A stretch of 64,000 nt of DNA from positions 186,001-250,000 of the forward strand of contig JAVXUO010000926.1 in NCBI GenBank assembly GCA_033065855.1, given 5' to 3'. The stretch's first letter is position 1. Each line of letters starts with the position of its first letter. Shown in pieces: positions 11,101-21,389 of the stretch. This DNA is from Escallonia rubra. Its lineage: Eukaryota; Streptophyta; Magnoliopsida; Escalloniales; Escalloniaceae. Below the pieces are notes generated by a model that made no database searches, was not told the origin of the DNA, and saw only the letters and a program-made list of their open reading frames with translations. A program made the position numbers and the translations under genes.

Positions 11101-13615
11101 AATAGGCCCTTTTCTAAGGAGAATGTTCTAGGAGCCAAAATTGAATTTTTTTACTCTGCTCGGGCATGAAGACCTCAAATCCATAAGCTTGATAGGCTTA
11201 GCCCTATATTCAGCTTAGCCCTAAATCTATATTTAATCGCCTAAATCATATCTGCCAAACAAAATTGTTGTATTTTCAGAAAAAAGAAGTCAAAGCCATG
11301 AGAAGATGGTAGAAAAGAACCCCAAAAAGCCAGTAATAACAGAAGGGAAACATGGATCTGATTATCCAAAAACTCATCTGGCCATGTCATGCCACAACTA
11401 GATGGCATGGCTCTCACAACCGACATGCAGAGTTAATTAGTTTTTCGATAACTAGAGATGCAGCTGTTTATAAGGCCAAGATACTGACTTTTATACGCCC
11501 ATATAAGAAGATGCTTATGTGAGTTTTCTAACTTAATAAAGTGCCTGATGATGAAAATTACCCCTATGCTTCTTGTACTTCAGCCTGAGCATAGACATCA
11601 AACATGCCAGCTTACACGTCATAACATGAGGTGACAGAAATTGTGGTTGCGAGCCGTCTGCAACCACCCTTCCATGGAATACCATACCGTCCCAAACACC
11701 ACCTAGCAACAACCACAGGAATTTGCTCCACATACATCTCATTCATTTCTTACAATATACATCTACCTAAAGCTACATCTTTTACATCTGACTGACATAG
11801 CACTTAGCAACCGATCATAAGAAAATGCAAGAGCAATAAAGAAACAACAAAAGCCAACTAGAAAGCAGGAAAATAACTTATAAGCACTAGATGTCTAAGA
11901 AGTCCCTTGAACAACAATGCAATCGTCCCCCCCCTCCCTCCCTCTCTCCCTCCCCCTCTACCTCCCTCTCTCTCTCCCTCCCTCTCGCCCTCTCTCTCAC
12001 ACTCTCTCTCTCTCCACCCTCCCCCCGAAAAAAAAAAAAACAAAGAACAAAAAATGAAAATCCATAGGGGTGGGTGTTCTTTTCAATATTAAGGGAAGTT
12101 AGCGGTCTTTGATTTAATTCTTTTTGATATTCAGGAAGCTACTACAGATGTAATTAACAATCATAAAGGATAACAGTAGTAATTATAACCTCACAGACCG
12201 TTTGTTTTGGTAATGAGACTACCTGATCAATAACCTTTTCGTCGAATAGAATTTGAGAACTAAATATGCTCACGGAGGCTCCGAAACTCGATGAAGATAC
12301 TGCCATCTCGGGAGATATAAAAACTTGTGTGTATGACCCAAACGGGAAGGAGGATGACAAATATTCCTCATAATGGCTGTTAAATGTTAATAAAGTTGCA
12401 CACAGTCACGAAATTGAAATGAAGAAATGTGAAGTACATGCACCCCTCAGTTTCGAGCAAAACGCACATGGTGTGACACACAAACTTACACTCTTCCCCC
12501 CCTCCATGAACTGTCTGCTTAAAAGCATCAGTCAAGCTTGTAAAAGACCCCAATTTTCCTTCTTGAAGCAAAATAGATTGGATTTTAAATTCAAAATCAT
12601 TAAATTACTGAATGCAGAACATACATATTTTCATAGATTGTTACACTAGTGATAAGTTTCCAGTCACTTAGATAAAGTGTTGGTGGATAGATAATGGTTC
12701 ATAGTGTCGTATTTCTTGGTAGCTTACACTTCCCCAAATGTATGTTGCCCTATGGATGCTCTCTAAATTTCTTCCCAGCTGCCAGAAAAGATGGAGGCAA
12801 AATAGAGAAAATTATTTCGGCGACCTAACGACATATTGATGTGAAGATCTTGCATACTGCTTCACAGAGATCCCCAAAACTGCAAGTTTTCTGGCAAAGG
12901 GAATTGTAGGTACTTACTAATCACTTTAGTAGGTGTAATGGAATAAAGGTATACGGAGTGAGGGGGGTCACATCTACATATTGCAGGGGACAGTTCAGCG
13001 CAAGAGAGATTGTTCATGGTGATGGGTACGCAATGGCAGAAGTTGGGAGATGGACAAGACGCTGAGTTGGAATGACCAAGGCAGAGCAAATTTATCACAA
13101 GTTTGTACTCAAACTTAGCCATATTGAGGGTGAAAGACAGGATACATCATAACCAAAATAGTCTTCTGAGAGCCTAATAAAAGGAGATTACTGGGACACC
13201 TTGTGCATTTTGCCTGAAAATTAGGTGGTGACTGTAGGTTACCCAAAATGTAAAGAAATATAAAATAAAATAAAAAAACCGCCATCCAAAGAAAACTGGA
13301 AAGGAAGTCCGTATGAGGAAGAAGACAAACCTGAATGCACTATAGAAAAATCCAACACTATTCTGCAATATTGGTAGGTTAGCTGGCAAACACATGTGCG
13401 TTAAAAGATTACTATGTCGATCAGGAAAGATTTCAAATGGAGCGACCGCAAGCATTATCGACCGAGCAGTAACTGGAACATTTAATTTGTAAACGTATGT
13501 TTTACATGGAGGGTCATTCTTGCTCAAAACCTGCCAAAGAGAACAACAGTAAAAAGAAAGGTGGGAATTTATAAACACTGGTAATAAACATCATGAAATT
13601 AATAAACCTCCTGAT

Positions 13616-13674
<59 letters not shown>

Positions 13675-16600
13675 CACTCCTGAGAAAAGGAGAATAATGT
13701 TCTGACTCAGTTATAGGGGCAAAATTAAGCAAGAGGCACAGATTCTTAGGTCTCTTATGCTCAATTCCACATAATACAATCATAAAATCAGGCCGCGCAG
13801 CAGGGAGATACAATACAAACTCTAAAATATCAATAGTTAAACCTGCATAATCCACAACAACGAGCTTATATCATGTAAGGACTTTGCAAAGTAAATTTGA
13901 GACCAGCAGCAGACCTACAAGGACCAGCAGTAGACCTACAAAAACCAAGTATTTAAAGAAGGGAAAGACTTACAGATTTACAGTCATAAGAGATAGGTTT
14001 AGCAGTTGAATAAGCCTCCTCGTGCCAATAAACAACGGTAGGTTCTAGAAGTAGGGATCCGGTGTGACCAAGAAGATATAATCTGGATGTCAAATGCAAG
14101 ACTAGGAGGCCATTCATTTTAAAATTTTGATTACATCACTCATACTGAACCAACTGAATCAGGCCTTTCCTTCAATAGGCAAGCGTCATATCGGCAGCAG
14201 GGTTCCCCTTTCCCTCTTCTCTCAGGGTAGCACCCTTCTATCTTTAGTGGGCTATCTAAACAGTGCAAACTTCAAGAGATAGAACTGCATCTGTACCAGT
14301 CATGTCATGGTTGCGTCGTCGGTTTTGCACTTCCTATAAAACCATTATTCACGTTTTTTTTTTTTATTATTATTTTTGTTGTGATAACTTGTTCTTATTT
14401 ATTCTTAAGGTGGGGTGGGAAGGGTGTTTGGGGAGGCGGGAATAGGGTTGTCTTTATTCCAATTAACCTAGCACTTTCAATAGCGTCATCAGCCACATAT
14501 ATCGGAGGGGGAGAGACATCAGCCATACATGTGGGCGGCCGGGAGAGAGTATAGCACATGCCAAGCAAAGATGGGGCAACTATCCTAGTGTTTCTAGCAA
14601 TTCCCACTCTTCAGGCATTTTCCTACTGATTCATTCCCTCAGTTGTCAAAGGCGACCCAAGCAAGCACCTTTCGCGCTCAAGTGTGACCTGAGGCAGCAA
14701 AGAATCCCTCCTTCCCTCTCCCCTCTGATCTCCCTCTCGATTATAACACACCCTAGTTACGTTAACGTTGCGCTCCTCTCCTGCCCCCTCAATTACCACT
14801 TACCCTTGTAGCTCACCATATGCATGCCATATCCCCCAAACCATATCTAGCTACTGATTATGTTACACGATCCCCAAACCAAACACACACATGCACTTAT
14901 CTATACATGTATGTGTATACATCAATAGAAAATGTAAAGTTGTCTTGGGAGTAAAACCAAAGGCACAACTCAAAGGCTGTCTTATAGGCAGAATTTACTA
15001 CGCATTCATTTGACAATATGCTTTGATGGAATATAGTGTTTGTTTGATGCACAAATCTTTTTGCACAAGTAACAACTCAGTACCAAGTCCATACACCATG
15101 GTCTATGCATGCCCTGTTTTTCACTTTTGAGCTTACCTGATGAAGTAGAGTCCCAGTGCTCACTGCCACAAGATTATTTGCCACTGTAAACTCCAGATCA
15201 TAGCTGGAAAGCAAAAAATCTGAATGAATACCAAATAGTAAAATCATTGCAATACAAAGAAGTACATAATTACGATTACACTTACCAGCAACGCTGTGAA
15301 CTATCATCCATACATGGGAACCAACAGCGTGCACGCCTTATCTGGTTATCAGTGTGTAGAACATTACCCTCAAAGTGAATTCCTGTGTCTGCTTTCTCTA
15401 CCCAATAATCAATGCGAACCAGCTTACTCTTCACATTCTGCACCCAACACAACCTACATGAGAAACCACAAAAGAGTAAACCTCATCATTAAGAGAGGGA
15501 GAGAGATACATACTTGCGCTTATATACTAATATATTTGTGTACAAATATAGAGAGAGAAAGAGAGAAGACTCAAAACTCAATGTTGCTGAATCCAGTTCA
15601 CTAACATTGAGTACCTGACAGTAATGAGCACGTAAACTGCCTTCCACAGGCTTCAGAAGGCCCACTTGTGCAACAAGCCGCAGGGCACACGAATCTTTAT
15701 AGAGGGAGTAGTTTTTCAGTTTCAAATTTTCAATTTTTTTCCCTTATTGTGGCTAACCATGGGGGTGTTTCCAATCTTTTAGCACATTTTCTCCGCATAG
15801 AAAAGAAAAAGAAAAAATCAGGATATGCACAGGTACAAGATGGCTTGAGCAAAGCAACTGAACTTCACTTATAAGCTGAGATAGAAACGACTGAACTTCA
15901 CTACAAATGCAGACATCTAAATTTGAGACACTTCATACCAAAGAATCTCAAAATTAGTTGTCCTTTAAGCATTGTCAGTTGATATCTGTACAGTTTGTCA
16001 AATCTCCTTCAATATACTTGTCATTGTCGTCAAGATAAAAAGACAGATTTCCAAAATGGCACACATCTCACAACCTAGTAAGAATCTTTTGTTCCATCTC
16101 CAATGCCCCCTTGTGAAATTTCCAAAAACCGCACTTTATTTACTACTTTATATCCTTACACCACCTTACGCTTCGCATACCCTCCACCGCATCTTCAGGC
16201 TTCATCCTATGACTGGTGAGGAATGCGGCACTGCTTTCTACTTGGTCTAGGCGGTGCCAGGTGCCAATACCAGAAACCTCAAACTCTATTACGGTACCTC
16301 AATTCAATCATCCAAGTGAACGAAACAACAGTAGAACCTGGCCAAATATCCGCCAAATAGTCTGATACGCCGCTTGTATTTATGAAAATAAACATATGCC
16401 TCAATGAAGCTGCTATTTCAATTACCCTGAAGAATCTAGGTATTCTTCTTTCTGTACCTTAACCACAAAATGGGTATCAATGGGTTGAATAAAATAATCA
16501 CATTCTGGCAATGTAAAACATTAAAATATTTTGTGTATATTCTAAATGATGTGTGATATTTAATGAGCTGATAGTTCAATTCATACGTGAAGGTATAGTT

Positions 16601-18494
16601 CTAGATGAATTTTCTTGCTGTAAAATGATTATATGCTGAATTTTGGAATAATTTTACGGAAGTGTTTACTAGAGTAAATATAGGAAACGGTGCCTCCATG
16701 TGGCTGGTAATGCCTCTATTGTTTGTTTTGTGGGATATCCTGCTGTCTGTTTCCTTGTCTGTTAGGCCTGGTAGCCCTCGATCCGTATTGGTTTCTTGAT
16801 GTTGGTCTTAAGAGTAGCTAGTTCCCTTGTATTTGTTTAGCTGAGTCAGCTCTATTTATCTGTTCTAGAGTTGAATAGGCAGAGATTAAAGCAACCCCAC
16901 CCAGTGACTTTCGGAAAACGAGATGAGAAGATTTTCCTTGCGACACACACTCACTCAAGAACTTTATGGTGCAAGTTAATTGATGTTCCCATTAGTTATT
17001 AATTTTCATCTTCCTCTTTACTTTCAAAGAATCTGATCTACTTACACTTCTCATAACTTGTGCACTCCAGTCCAACACCATGTTCGGTCTTCATGCAACA
17101 CGTACCAGATACTATAATTTTGCAAATAGGAATGAGCATAGCAAAGCATGCACCTAAGATACGTTTCTAGAAACTTATGCAATGTAACAGATGATCACCT
17201 GTGCCTCAACAAAAATGATGAAAACATCTTTTCCAAGCTTTTGACTGAGATATATTGTATGGTTAATGAACACAGTAACAATGTCACAGCAAACACGGAG
17301 CACGTGCATGCAACTAGTGCGCGTACATATATACAATATCCGCTTTCATAGCAAAAAAGATACCCGTATGATAGGAAAATAAGACAAAATATAGGTGACA
17401 TTTACAGACAGCAAGCAATCCAATTATCATAACCTCAAGTCTTCTAGAAGGAGCTGTAACCTGCTTGCATTCACCCGATGATTGCACACCATTCTCTGAA
17501 TTGGTTGGACCTTGCTGCTCGCTCTCTGATTTGCTAGACTTACAACACATGATGAGCAAATTCGGAACCAGTTCTCTTTCTAGAGACGACAAGTAAACCG
17601 AGCCTGCAGCATCAGCAGCTGAAGTAGCCGATGAAACGGAGCACCATCTGTTCTCGCTATCCAAATGTAAATAATGGGGGAAGACTTCAAACTCCGCCGC
17701 GTCTCCATCCACTGTCACACTCTCAATGGCTAAGTTGTCCGCATGTAACCCGACTATGCCATTGTCTGGTACCACTATCTCAAGCTCGGTGTAACTAAAC
17801 ATAGAATACAAAAATCCTAAGTCAAATACAGCAGTCAACATTTACAGAAGAACTTCAGTTTAACTATTCTAAACTGTCCAACTGGTGACGTTCTATCTTG
17901 CGACTTCCCAATCTTCGACTCCGAAGTATGTGCCAAGTATTTTAAACTGGGACCAACTGTTTTCAAATGCACAAGATAGAATTGCCACCTCATAGCGGTG
18001 CTATTGGTAGTCCAACTATGGCACTCCTACGTACAATCTTTGTCAGTTGTACCGCTTGCAATGATTGTACTGTATTAGCAAGAATTAGCAAGAATAGACA
18101 TGAACATTCGAGAAATGACCGTCTGGATTATCAAAGTCTGAATTAGCGACACACAGACGAAAAAGATTAGGAAGACAAAGCAGCAAATGGAGGCAAGATA
18201 TACGTATGTGGTACTGTTGTATTTGGAAGTAAGAAGCGATGCAATATTTTGCTGCACAAAAAGGCAATTGGGCACAGTACAGCCTCTTGCTTTAACAATT
18301 TTACAAATAAACAAGTGAATTAGCGGCACACAGGTGGAAGTTCACAGCGCGAAGACAAACACAACGCACCCGTAGATTCGACGTCTGTCCATGTCGATGG
18401 AGAGGCAGAGCTTCTGGTGCCGGACCACCGCCTCCGAATTGTCGCCGCCCTTGTGCTCTCCTCCGCCATTCTTTTGCTTGCGAGCCTTCGCCAT
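44..18494 (-). CDS. TAF2: TFIID subunit 2 (TAF2), N-terminal half, 11 exons, partial
   Basis: TAF2 is the aminopeptidase-like scaffold subunit of the general transcription factor TFIID; it acts in the nucleus and contacts core-promoter DNA. Hand-phased exons, in transcript order: 18494-18370, 17794-17461, 15437-15286, 15203-15137, 13530-13331, 12376-12223, 10705-10621, 10522-10431, 10277-10152, 10018-9965, 109-44. All have GT-AG borders and their phases join without a break into 485 codons. Diagnostic peptides are [76 protein letters not shown] and [16 protein letters not shown]. The fold is M1 aminopeptidase, but the zinc motif is missing: YALAR (354-358) stands where HExxH would be, and Asp377 where the distal Glu would be. 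This is expected, because TAF2 is not a peptidase. The C-terminal half lies beyond the left edge. Intron 10 is 9.9 kb because of nested transposons. Identification is by remembered family sequence, not a search. Confidence 0.95.
110..1279. other. TAF2 intron 10, left part, no gene
   Basis: AT-rich intron DNA with no coding similarity that I recognise. It holds a CT tract followed by a poly-G run at about 986-1049. Confidence 0.6.
986..1049. repeat. (CT)n-(GT/GC)n-(G)n simple repeat
   Basis: Alternating CT, then GTGTGTCGCGCGCG, then a run of about twenty G. Short open frames crossing it are artefacts of the repeat. Confidence 0.9.
1280..1722 (+). mobile_element. L1-type LINE fragment, endonuclease part of ORF2
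   Basis: Degenerate endonuclease-domain coding sequence. [12 protein letters not shown] (1343 onwards) corresponds to the LCLQETKME block of plant L1 ORF2. [17 protein letters not shown] (from about 1448) matches the following GASGGILVLWDSR block. Frames shift and stops interrupt it, and no reverse transcriptase follows. It sits inside TAF2 intron 10, antisense to the gene. The EN-family assignment rests on these two motifs in the right order and spacing. Confidence 0.72.
4990..6174. mobile_element. Gene-capturing non-autonomous hAT (Pack-hAT)
   Basis: It is flanked by the perfect 8-bp direct repeat GATGAGCC (4982-4989 and 6175-6182). The left end CAGTGTTATAAAAAGCGCGCC and, on the minus strand, the right end CAGTGTTATTAAAGGCGCAGG form the terminal inverted repeat, followed by long GCGCC/GGCGC-rich subterminal DNA. 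It is 1185 bp. It has no transposase; instead it carries a piece of the host gene DRT102 (minus strand). Removing it and one repeat restores the codons of the hAT transposase C-terminus ([11 protein letters not shown]), which proves an insertion. Confidence 0.93.
5138..5522 (-). pseudogene. DRT102: Captured fragment of DRT102 (RpiB/LacA-like isomerase domain)
   Basis: From the ATG at 5522 the frame reads [20 protein letters not shown], then [22 protein letters not shown] second frame continues [20 protein letters not shown], then [19 protein letters not shown] and [10 protein letters not shown]. These are the start and middle of plant DRT102, a DNA-damage-toleration protein with a sugar-phosphate-isomerase (RpiB/LacA/LacB) N-terminal domain. 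The stretch between the two blocks is deleted with a frame change, and the C-terminal half of the parent protein is absent. A short part of the parent 5' leader may also be present (5523 to about 5640). It lacks enough of the domain to act as an enzyme. The parent gene is elsewhere in the genome. Confidence 0.85.
6510..8097. mobile_element. Palindrome-rich element inserted in a (TA)n tract
   Basis: The left end GAGAGCTGATCCGTTGAGAG and the minus-strand right end GGGAGCTGATCCGTTGAGAG are inverted, and the arms remain alignable for about 140 bases. Both ends abut (TA)n runs (about 6468-6509 and 8098-8136). The arms carry nine 21-25-bp palindromes of the form GTCCGCTACATWATGTAGCGGAC and a longer hairpin arm (GCGATCTGG..CGTCCAT). 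The centre holds a GC-rich 31-bp tandem repeat and an AG-rich tract. An open frame at 6966-7691 has no family resemblance that I recognise. A 221-bp relative lies at 39696-39916. The superfamily is uncertain; seating in (TA)n recalls rice Micron MITEs. Confidence 0.75.
7375..7623. repeat. 31-bp tandem repeat, about 8 units
   Basis: Units resemble GGAAGCGGAGCTGCCTTCCT followed by CGGCCGTCGCC. Because 31 is not a multiple of 3, the repeat cycles through all three frames and all stay open on both strands, which gives the overlapping reading frames seen here. It looks like a minisatellite rather than a gene. Confidence 0.85.
8098..8136. repeat. (TA)n microsatellite at element border
   Basis: Pure TA run continuing the tract that begins at about 6468 on the far side of the inserted element. 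It marks the original insertion site. Confidence 0.9.
8254..8402. repeat. (TA)n/(TACA)n microsatellite
   Basis: TATA, TACATACA and CACACA runs inside the outer hAT. They resemble the CACATATATACATA tract just left of the inner hAT (2033-2066), as expected if the inner element landed in a microsatellite. Tyr/Ile/His-rich frames here are artefacts. Confidence 0.85.
8403..9205. other. Right arm of the outer hAT, non-coding
   Basis: Holds a roughly 50-bp tandem duplication (AACATYGAGAAG..GACAGTCTTC, 8655-8745), a TTC-rich tract (8790-8960), and a subterminal GTGCGTGTCC/GCACCC-rich zone that ends in GTGCTTCATAG. No gene seen. Confidence 0.6.
9214..9964. other. TAF2 intron 10, right part, no feature
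   Basis: Ordinary intron sequence between the target duplication of the outer hAT and the donor of exon 10. No coding similarity or repeat of note. Confidence 0.6.
9965..10018 (-). CDS. TAF2: TAF2 exon 10 (residues 446-463)
   Basis: A 54-nt exon bounded by ACCAG|GTAGCA and CGCAAA|GTAAGA, encoding [18 protein letters not shown]. The next exon begins ILQKI, 9.9 kb further left. Confidence 0.94.
10152..10277 (-). CDS. TAF2: TAF2 exon 9 (residues 404-445)
   Basis: Bounded by GTGCAG|GCGAAC and AGTCT|GTAAGT; 126 nt, in phase. It encodes [20 protein letters not shown] and ends [11 protein letters not shown], a segment typical of plant TAF2. Confidence 0.94.
10431..10522 (-). CDS. TAF2: TAF2 exon 8 (residues 373-403)
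   Basis: Bounded by TGGCAG|AGTGGT and TACAAG|GTTCTG. It encodes [20 protein letters not shown] and [11 protein letters not shown]. In M1 peptidases the third zinc ligand would be Glu in W-L-N-E-G; here it is Asp. Confidence 0.95.
10621..10705 (-). CDS. TAF2: TAF2 exon 7 (residues 345-373), dead zinc site
   Basis: Bounded by TAACAG|ACCATA and GTGATG|GTAAAC. It encodes [27 protein letters not shown] aligns with HELAHQW of true M1 peptidases, so both zinc histidines and the catalytic Glu are absent. Confidence 0.95.
10706..12222. other. TAF2 intron 6
   Basis: Holds a CT-rich (CCCT/CTCT) tract at about 11926-12022 followed by a run of A. No inserted element or coding similarity recognised. Confidence 0.6.
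12223..12376 (-). CDS. TAF2: TAF2 exon 6 (residues 293-344)
   Basis: Bounded by TAACAG|CCATTA and GATCAG|GTAGTC. It encodes [20 protein letters not shown], then [20 protein letters not shown]. In active M1 enzymes the exopeptidase G-x-M-E-N loop lies in this region; no such motif is present here. Confidence 0.93.
12377..13330. other. TAF2 intron 5
   Basis: AT-rich intron with no recognisable gene or transposon. Confidence 0.6.
13331..13530 (-). CDS. TAF2: TAF2 exon 5 (residues 227-293)
   Basis: Bounded by TGGCAG|GTTTTG and ATTCAG|GTTTGT. It encodes [20 protein letters not shown] and the conserved APFEIFPD block of the domain that precedes the peptidase-like core. Confidence 0.94.
13531..15136. 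other. TAF2 intron 4
   Basis: Holds a compound (TA)n(GA)n microsatellite at 13618-13674. Near 14638 a short stretch (CAGTTGTCAAAGGCGACCC) resembles the start of CAGTGTT-type plant hAT elements, but no partner end was found. Confidence 0.55.
13618..13674. repeat. (TA)n(GA)n compound microsatellite
   Basis: About 14 TA units followed by about 14 GA units inside TAF2 intron 4. Confidence 0.9.
15137..15203 (-). CDS. TAF2: TAF2 exon 4 (residues 204-226)
   Basis: A 67-nt exon bounded by TTCCAG|CTATGA and CATCAG|GTAAGC, coding for [20 protein letters not shown]. It ends in phase 0. Confidence 0.93.
15286..15437 (-). CDS. TAF2: TAF2 exon 3 (residues 154-204)
   Basis: The acceptor is GTGCAG|AATGTG and the donor TTGCTG|GTAAGT. 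It encodes [20 protein letters not shown] and then [20 protein letters not shown], which corresponds to the region before the peptidase-like domain of M1 proteins. Confidence 0.94.
15438..17460. other. TAF2 intron 2
   Basis: 2.0 kb of intron. The part at 16660-16990 reads like retrotransposon-LTR-type DNA, but no ends or target duplication could be assigned. No coding content recognised. Confidence 0.5.
17461..17794 (-). CDS. TAF2: TAF2 exon 2 (residues 42-153)
   Basis: The acceptor is TTTAG|TTACACC and the donor AAGCAG|GTTACA. The exon encodes [20 protein letters not shown], an acidic beta-rich stretch, the conserved [20 protein letters not shown], and a low-complexity Ser/Glu tail. It is 334 nt and returns the frame to phase 0. 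Confidence 0.94.
18370..18494 (-). CDS. TAF2: TAF2 exon 1 (residues 1-42)
   Basis: The exon runs from ATG to a TACGG|GTGCG donor. It encodes [20 protein letters not shown] followed by the conserved [22 protein letters not shown]. The basic, Gly-rich start and the [11 protein letters not shown] block match plant TAF2 N-termini. It ends in phase 2 and exon 2 supplies the third base of the Gly codon. A damaged second copy lies at 25769-25881. Confidence 0.93.
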
Positions 18495-18624
18495 TTCAAT
18501 TTACACATATGCCTGCTTGCGAGTCTTCGAGTGTGTGCGCGCGCGCGCGTGTGGGGGCGTGCAGTGCAGCACTTTACCTGTCTCCCTGAGATTTTAGCGG
18601 ATTTGGGTAGGGGAGAGGGGGTCA

Positions 18625-18631
18625 TTTTATA
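18625..18631 (-). promoter_or_regulatory. Candidate TATA box of TAF2
   Basis: The minus strand reads CTCTCTATAAAATGACC, with TATAAAA about 131 bases upstream of the TAF2 ATG and a CT-rich tract just before it. The matching position in the upstream duplicate (about 26030-26045) reads CAATTGATAGGG on the plus strand and has no TATA motif. The transcription start is inferred, not seen. Confidence 0.45.
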
Positions 18632-18662
18632 GAGAGAGAGTGTGGGGGGGATGTATCAGATT

Positions 18663-21389
18663 CACTTTGGACTGGTTGTGCCCTAGGATGGTTGTTTGAT
18701 CTTGGCCGTGCACGTGCACGTGGCCCAGTTCATCCGACGGTTGTTGTGGTCGCGAGGCCAAGGATGTTGTTGTTGAATTTAATATGGCCGACTGGTCCAT
18801 TACTCTATTGTTCTTAGACCGACGATTTAATTCTAAATTGTGTAGCGACAATTAACATCGTAAATGATATTTCTTTAGATACTTAAACTAGTTTGAATTT
18901 TATTTTCAACTAAAGAAGCTATCCATCTTGTTGAAGATTTATCAAAATCTTTTTAAAACTTAAAAAGCTGGTGTAAGACCCAAATAATCTATTATTAATT
19001 ATTTTATATCCTAAATAATTTTCATAATTTTTAGTAATATTTTGATATACTTTTGAGTTAGTGATGCTGAATATATCTTTAAGGCACTATGATGTATGTA
19101 CATAGTAAATTAAAAGCTGCGATAATCTTGTTTAGTTACCGCTTACTTGGATACTCTTTTAACTCGTCACGTGAACTTTTTGATTTTAACTTTTTGTAAC
19201 CATTTCGAATTTACTCAACTTTTTTATTACGGCTTGGATTCTTTTTATTTTTTTAAACACTCTTTCACCTATTCAATTTGGTTTCTTTTTTCCTCTCCTA
19301 ACCTCTCTCACGCCACGTTCTTTCTCTCTCTCATGAAAACACACAAATACTACCTCATATATCTCTCTTATTATCTAACTTTTTTGACGGTGCAAACTTC
19401 TTTTCTCTCCACTTCGCTCTAAAATTTTAACCACGATATACTTGCACTAATACCATAATATTCACATAATCCAAACTAATTTGAAAAATAAAAGGCTCTT
19501 ATTCCAGTTTTGTAAACTAATCCCTATTATCTCCAACATTTTATATAAATATCTATGATTTTACAATAGTTATGTTTTTTCTACAATCTGCTTTTACGAT
19601 TTGTTTTGTAAATCAATAATTAATTGTTTCCATTTTATTTTTTTTGTTAAATTTGATAATCAAATCAATAATTCTCTCTTTTTCTTCTCTTCTCTTGCTA
19701 GTGTGTTATCCCTCTCGCTCTATTTCTCAACACATTTTTTTCTTACTTGTGGTACAGAAATCCATCAGTTTAAAAAGCTAGATTATCATATTTTATGTTA
19801 CTCAATTTTTAAAAAGGAAAAGCCTCATTTTTCTTTGAAGATATAACATTTAGTGGTGCTTCTTTGTATCTTGGTCTAGAAGCATCATTATAGCACTCTT
19901 ATGAAGTGGTTGAAAAATACTGCTATTTGCATCCTCTCATGCATTTTTTACTTTTCTTTGTTGCTAAACACGTATTAAAGACAATTGTTAGCTTTTTTAC
20001 GACAAACATAAAGTGGAAAAACAATATCTCTACATAGTATAGTAATTTAGTCATTTTCATATAGTGCTCTCGTGCATCACACGGGGTAAAAACTACTTAT
20101 AATATATTTACCAAGTTTAAAGAAGTAAGGATTAGTCAATTTGTGTTTATCGATAAAAAGAGTTTTGTAGAAAAAAGAGAAATCTAGGGCATTGTGGTAA
20201 GTTATTGTACACCTAATTGGCTTGTAAAGAGGATTTAATGCAATAATCAATTACGAATTGTGTTCCTATAGATTTATCATAATCATAATGTGTTAATTTG
20301 GTTTTTCTTGTGAATTTATTGGCGGAATATATAACCTTGCAAAGAGTGTTAGGTATATCCACCTCATTAACATTGTGCCTCTGATTAATCTCGTCTCAAC
20401 GATCTTGGGTCAATAAATTTTCTTTCATCCAGATTATCACCATTTGCTTGATAACATATTTCTGATATGTATCAGAATCATACATTGGAAACTTTTTCAT
20501 GCCTCGTTTAGTGTGCTTGTTTTGCCGTTTTCACCTATTGGTGTCCTATTGCATATCCTTTTTACCATTACCCTCTTGTTTCTTGTATATTCATTCCAAA
20601 TACCAATAATATTCAGAAACTTCTTATGAGAAGATACCATCCACGTGAAAAGTGGATTTGCTATGTATTTATAATACATTTGTTTGCTCATTTTTGTGCT
20701 CATTCGAACTCAGGTTCAAGGGCATCAACTTTGGTTGAACTTGTCTTTTCTTCCATATTTAAGTCTAAAATAAAGTATATTTTGACATTGTGCAACCATC
20801 CTACTTGAAATGCAAAGTTTGATGCTTTCTGGATGTATGCCTTTGCCATGCTTTTGATGTTCATTGAGTTCCCTTTGAAATGAACTAACATGTAAAACCT
20901 TCACGTGTTTACGTTAACATGATGTCATGATATGGTATGGTAATTGCTACGGGTGTACAAATTTTGAACTTAAAACATTTGTGTGATTGGGTTAACGTGC
21001 TTTAAACTCGCGTATAATGTGGTTGTATTGTCTTTGATTATTAAATTTATTGTTCAATTATGCTCCTTTAAATTTGATCTAATCTTTGTTGGGTCAATAT
21101 CTCTGAACAAGAACATTTGTTGTAACAAGATTATTTATCGTCTTTGCACCTTTGATCCTATATGTTGTGTTTTTTGCTCCTCAGGTATATGTCATTGAGC
21201 TCAATGCAAAGGTTCTGCCTATAGACCCTCGCGAAGTTTGAGAATTATAACACGAATTACCTTACATGTATAAGCTTCTGACTCAAAATAAATTAGCAAA
21301 AAGTCTCGTTAGAGAGAGAGAGAGAGAGATGAGAGAAAAAACTAGTATCGACCGGAGCGTCCACGAGACTTATTTCATTAAGTTGCTAT
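18663..21389. other. 5' intergenic DNA of TAF2 (within copy A)
   Basis: AT-rich with CT-rich runs (about 19300-19420). No coding region, RNA gene or transposon end is recognised in this copy; the equivalent of the CACTA insertion in copy B is an empty site near 20725. Confidence 0.6.

Noticed and set aside
14638-14700. Another CAGTGTT-type hAT element
   Set aside because: Only one end-like stretch (CAGTTGTCAAAGGCG) is visible and no inverted partner or duplication.
16660-16990. Solo LTR in TAF2 intron 2
   Set aside because: The style of the sequence is LTR-like, but I found no paired TG/CA ends or target duplication.
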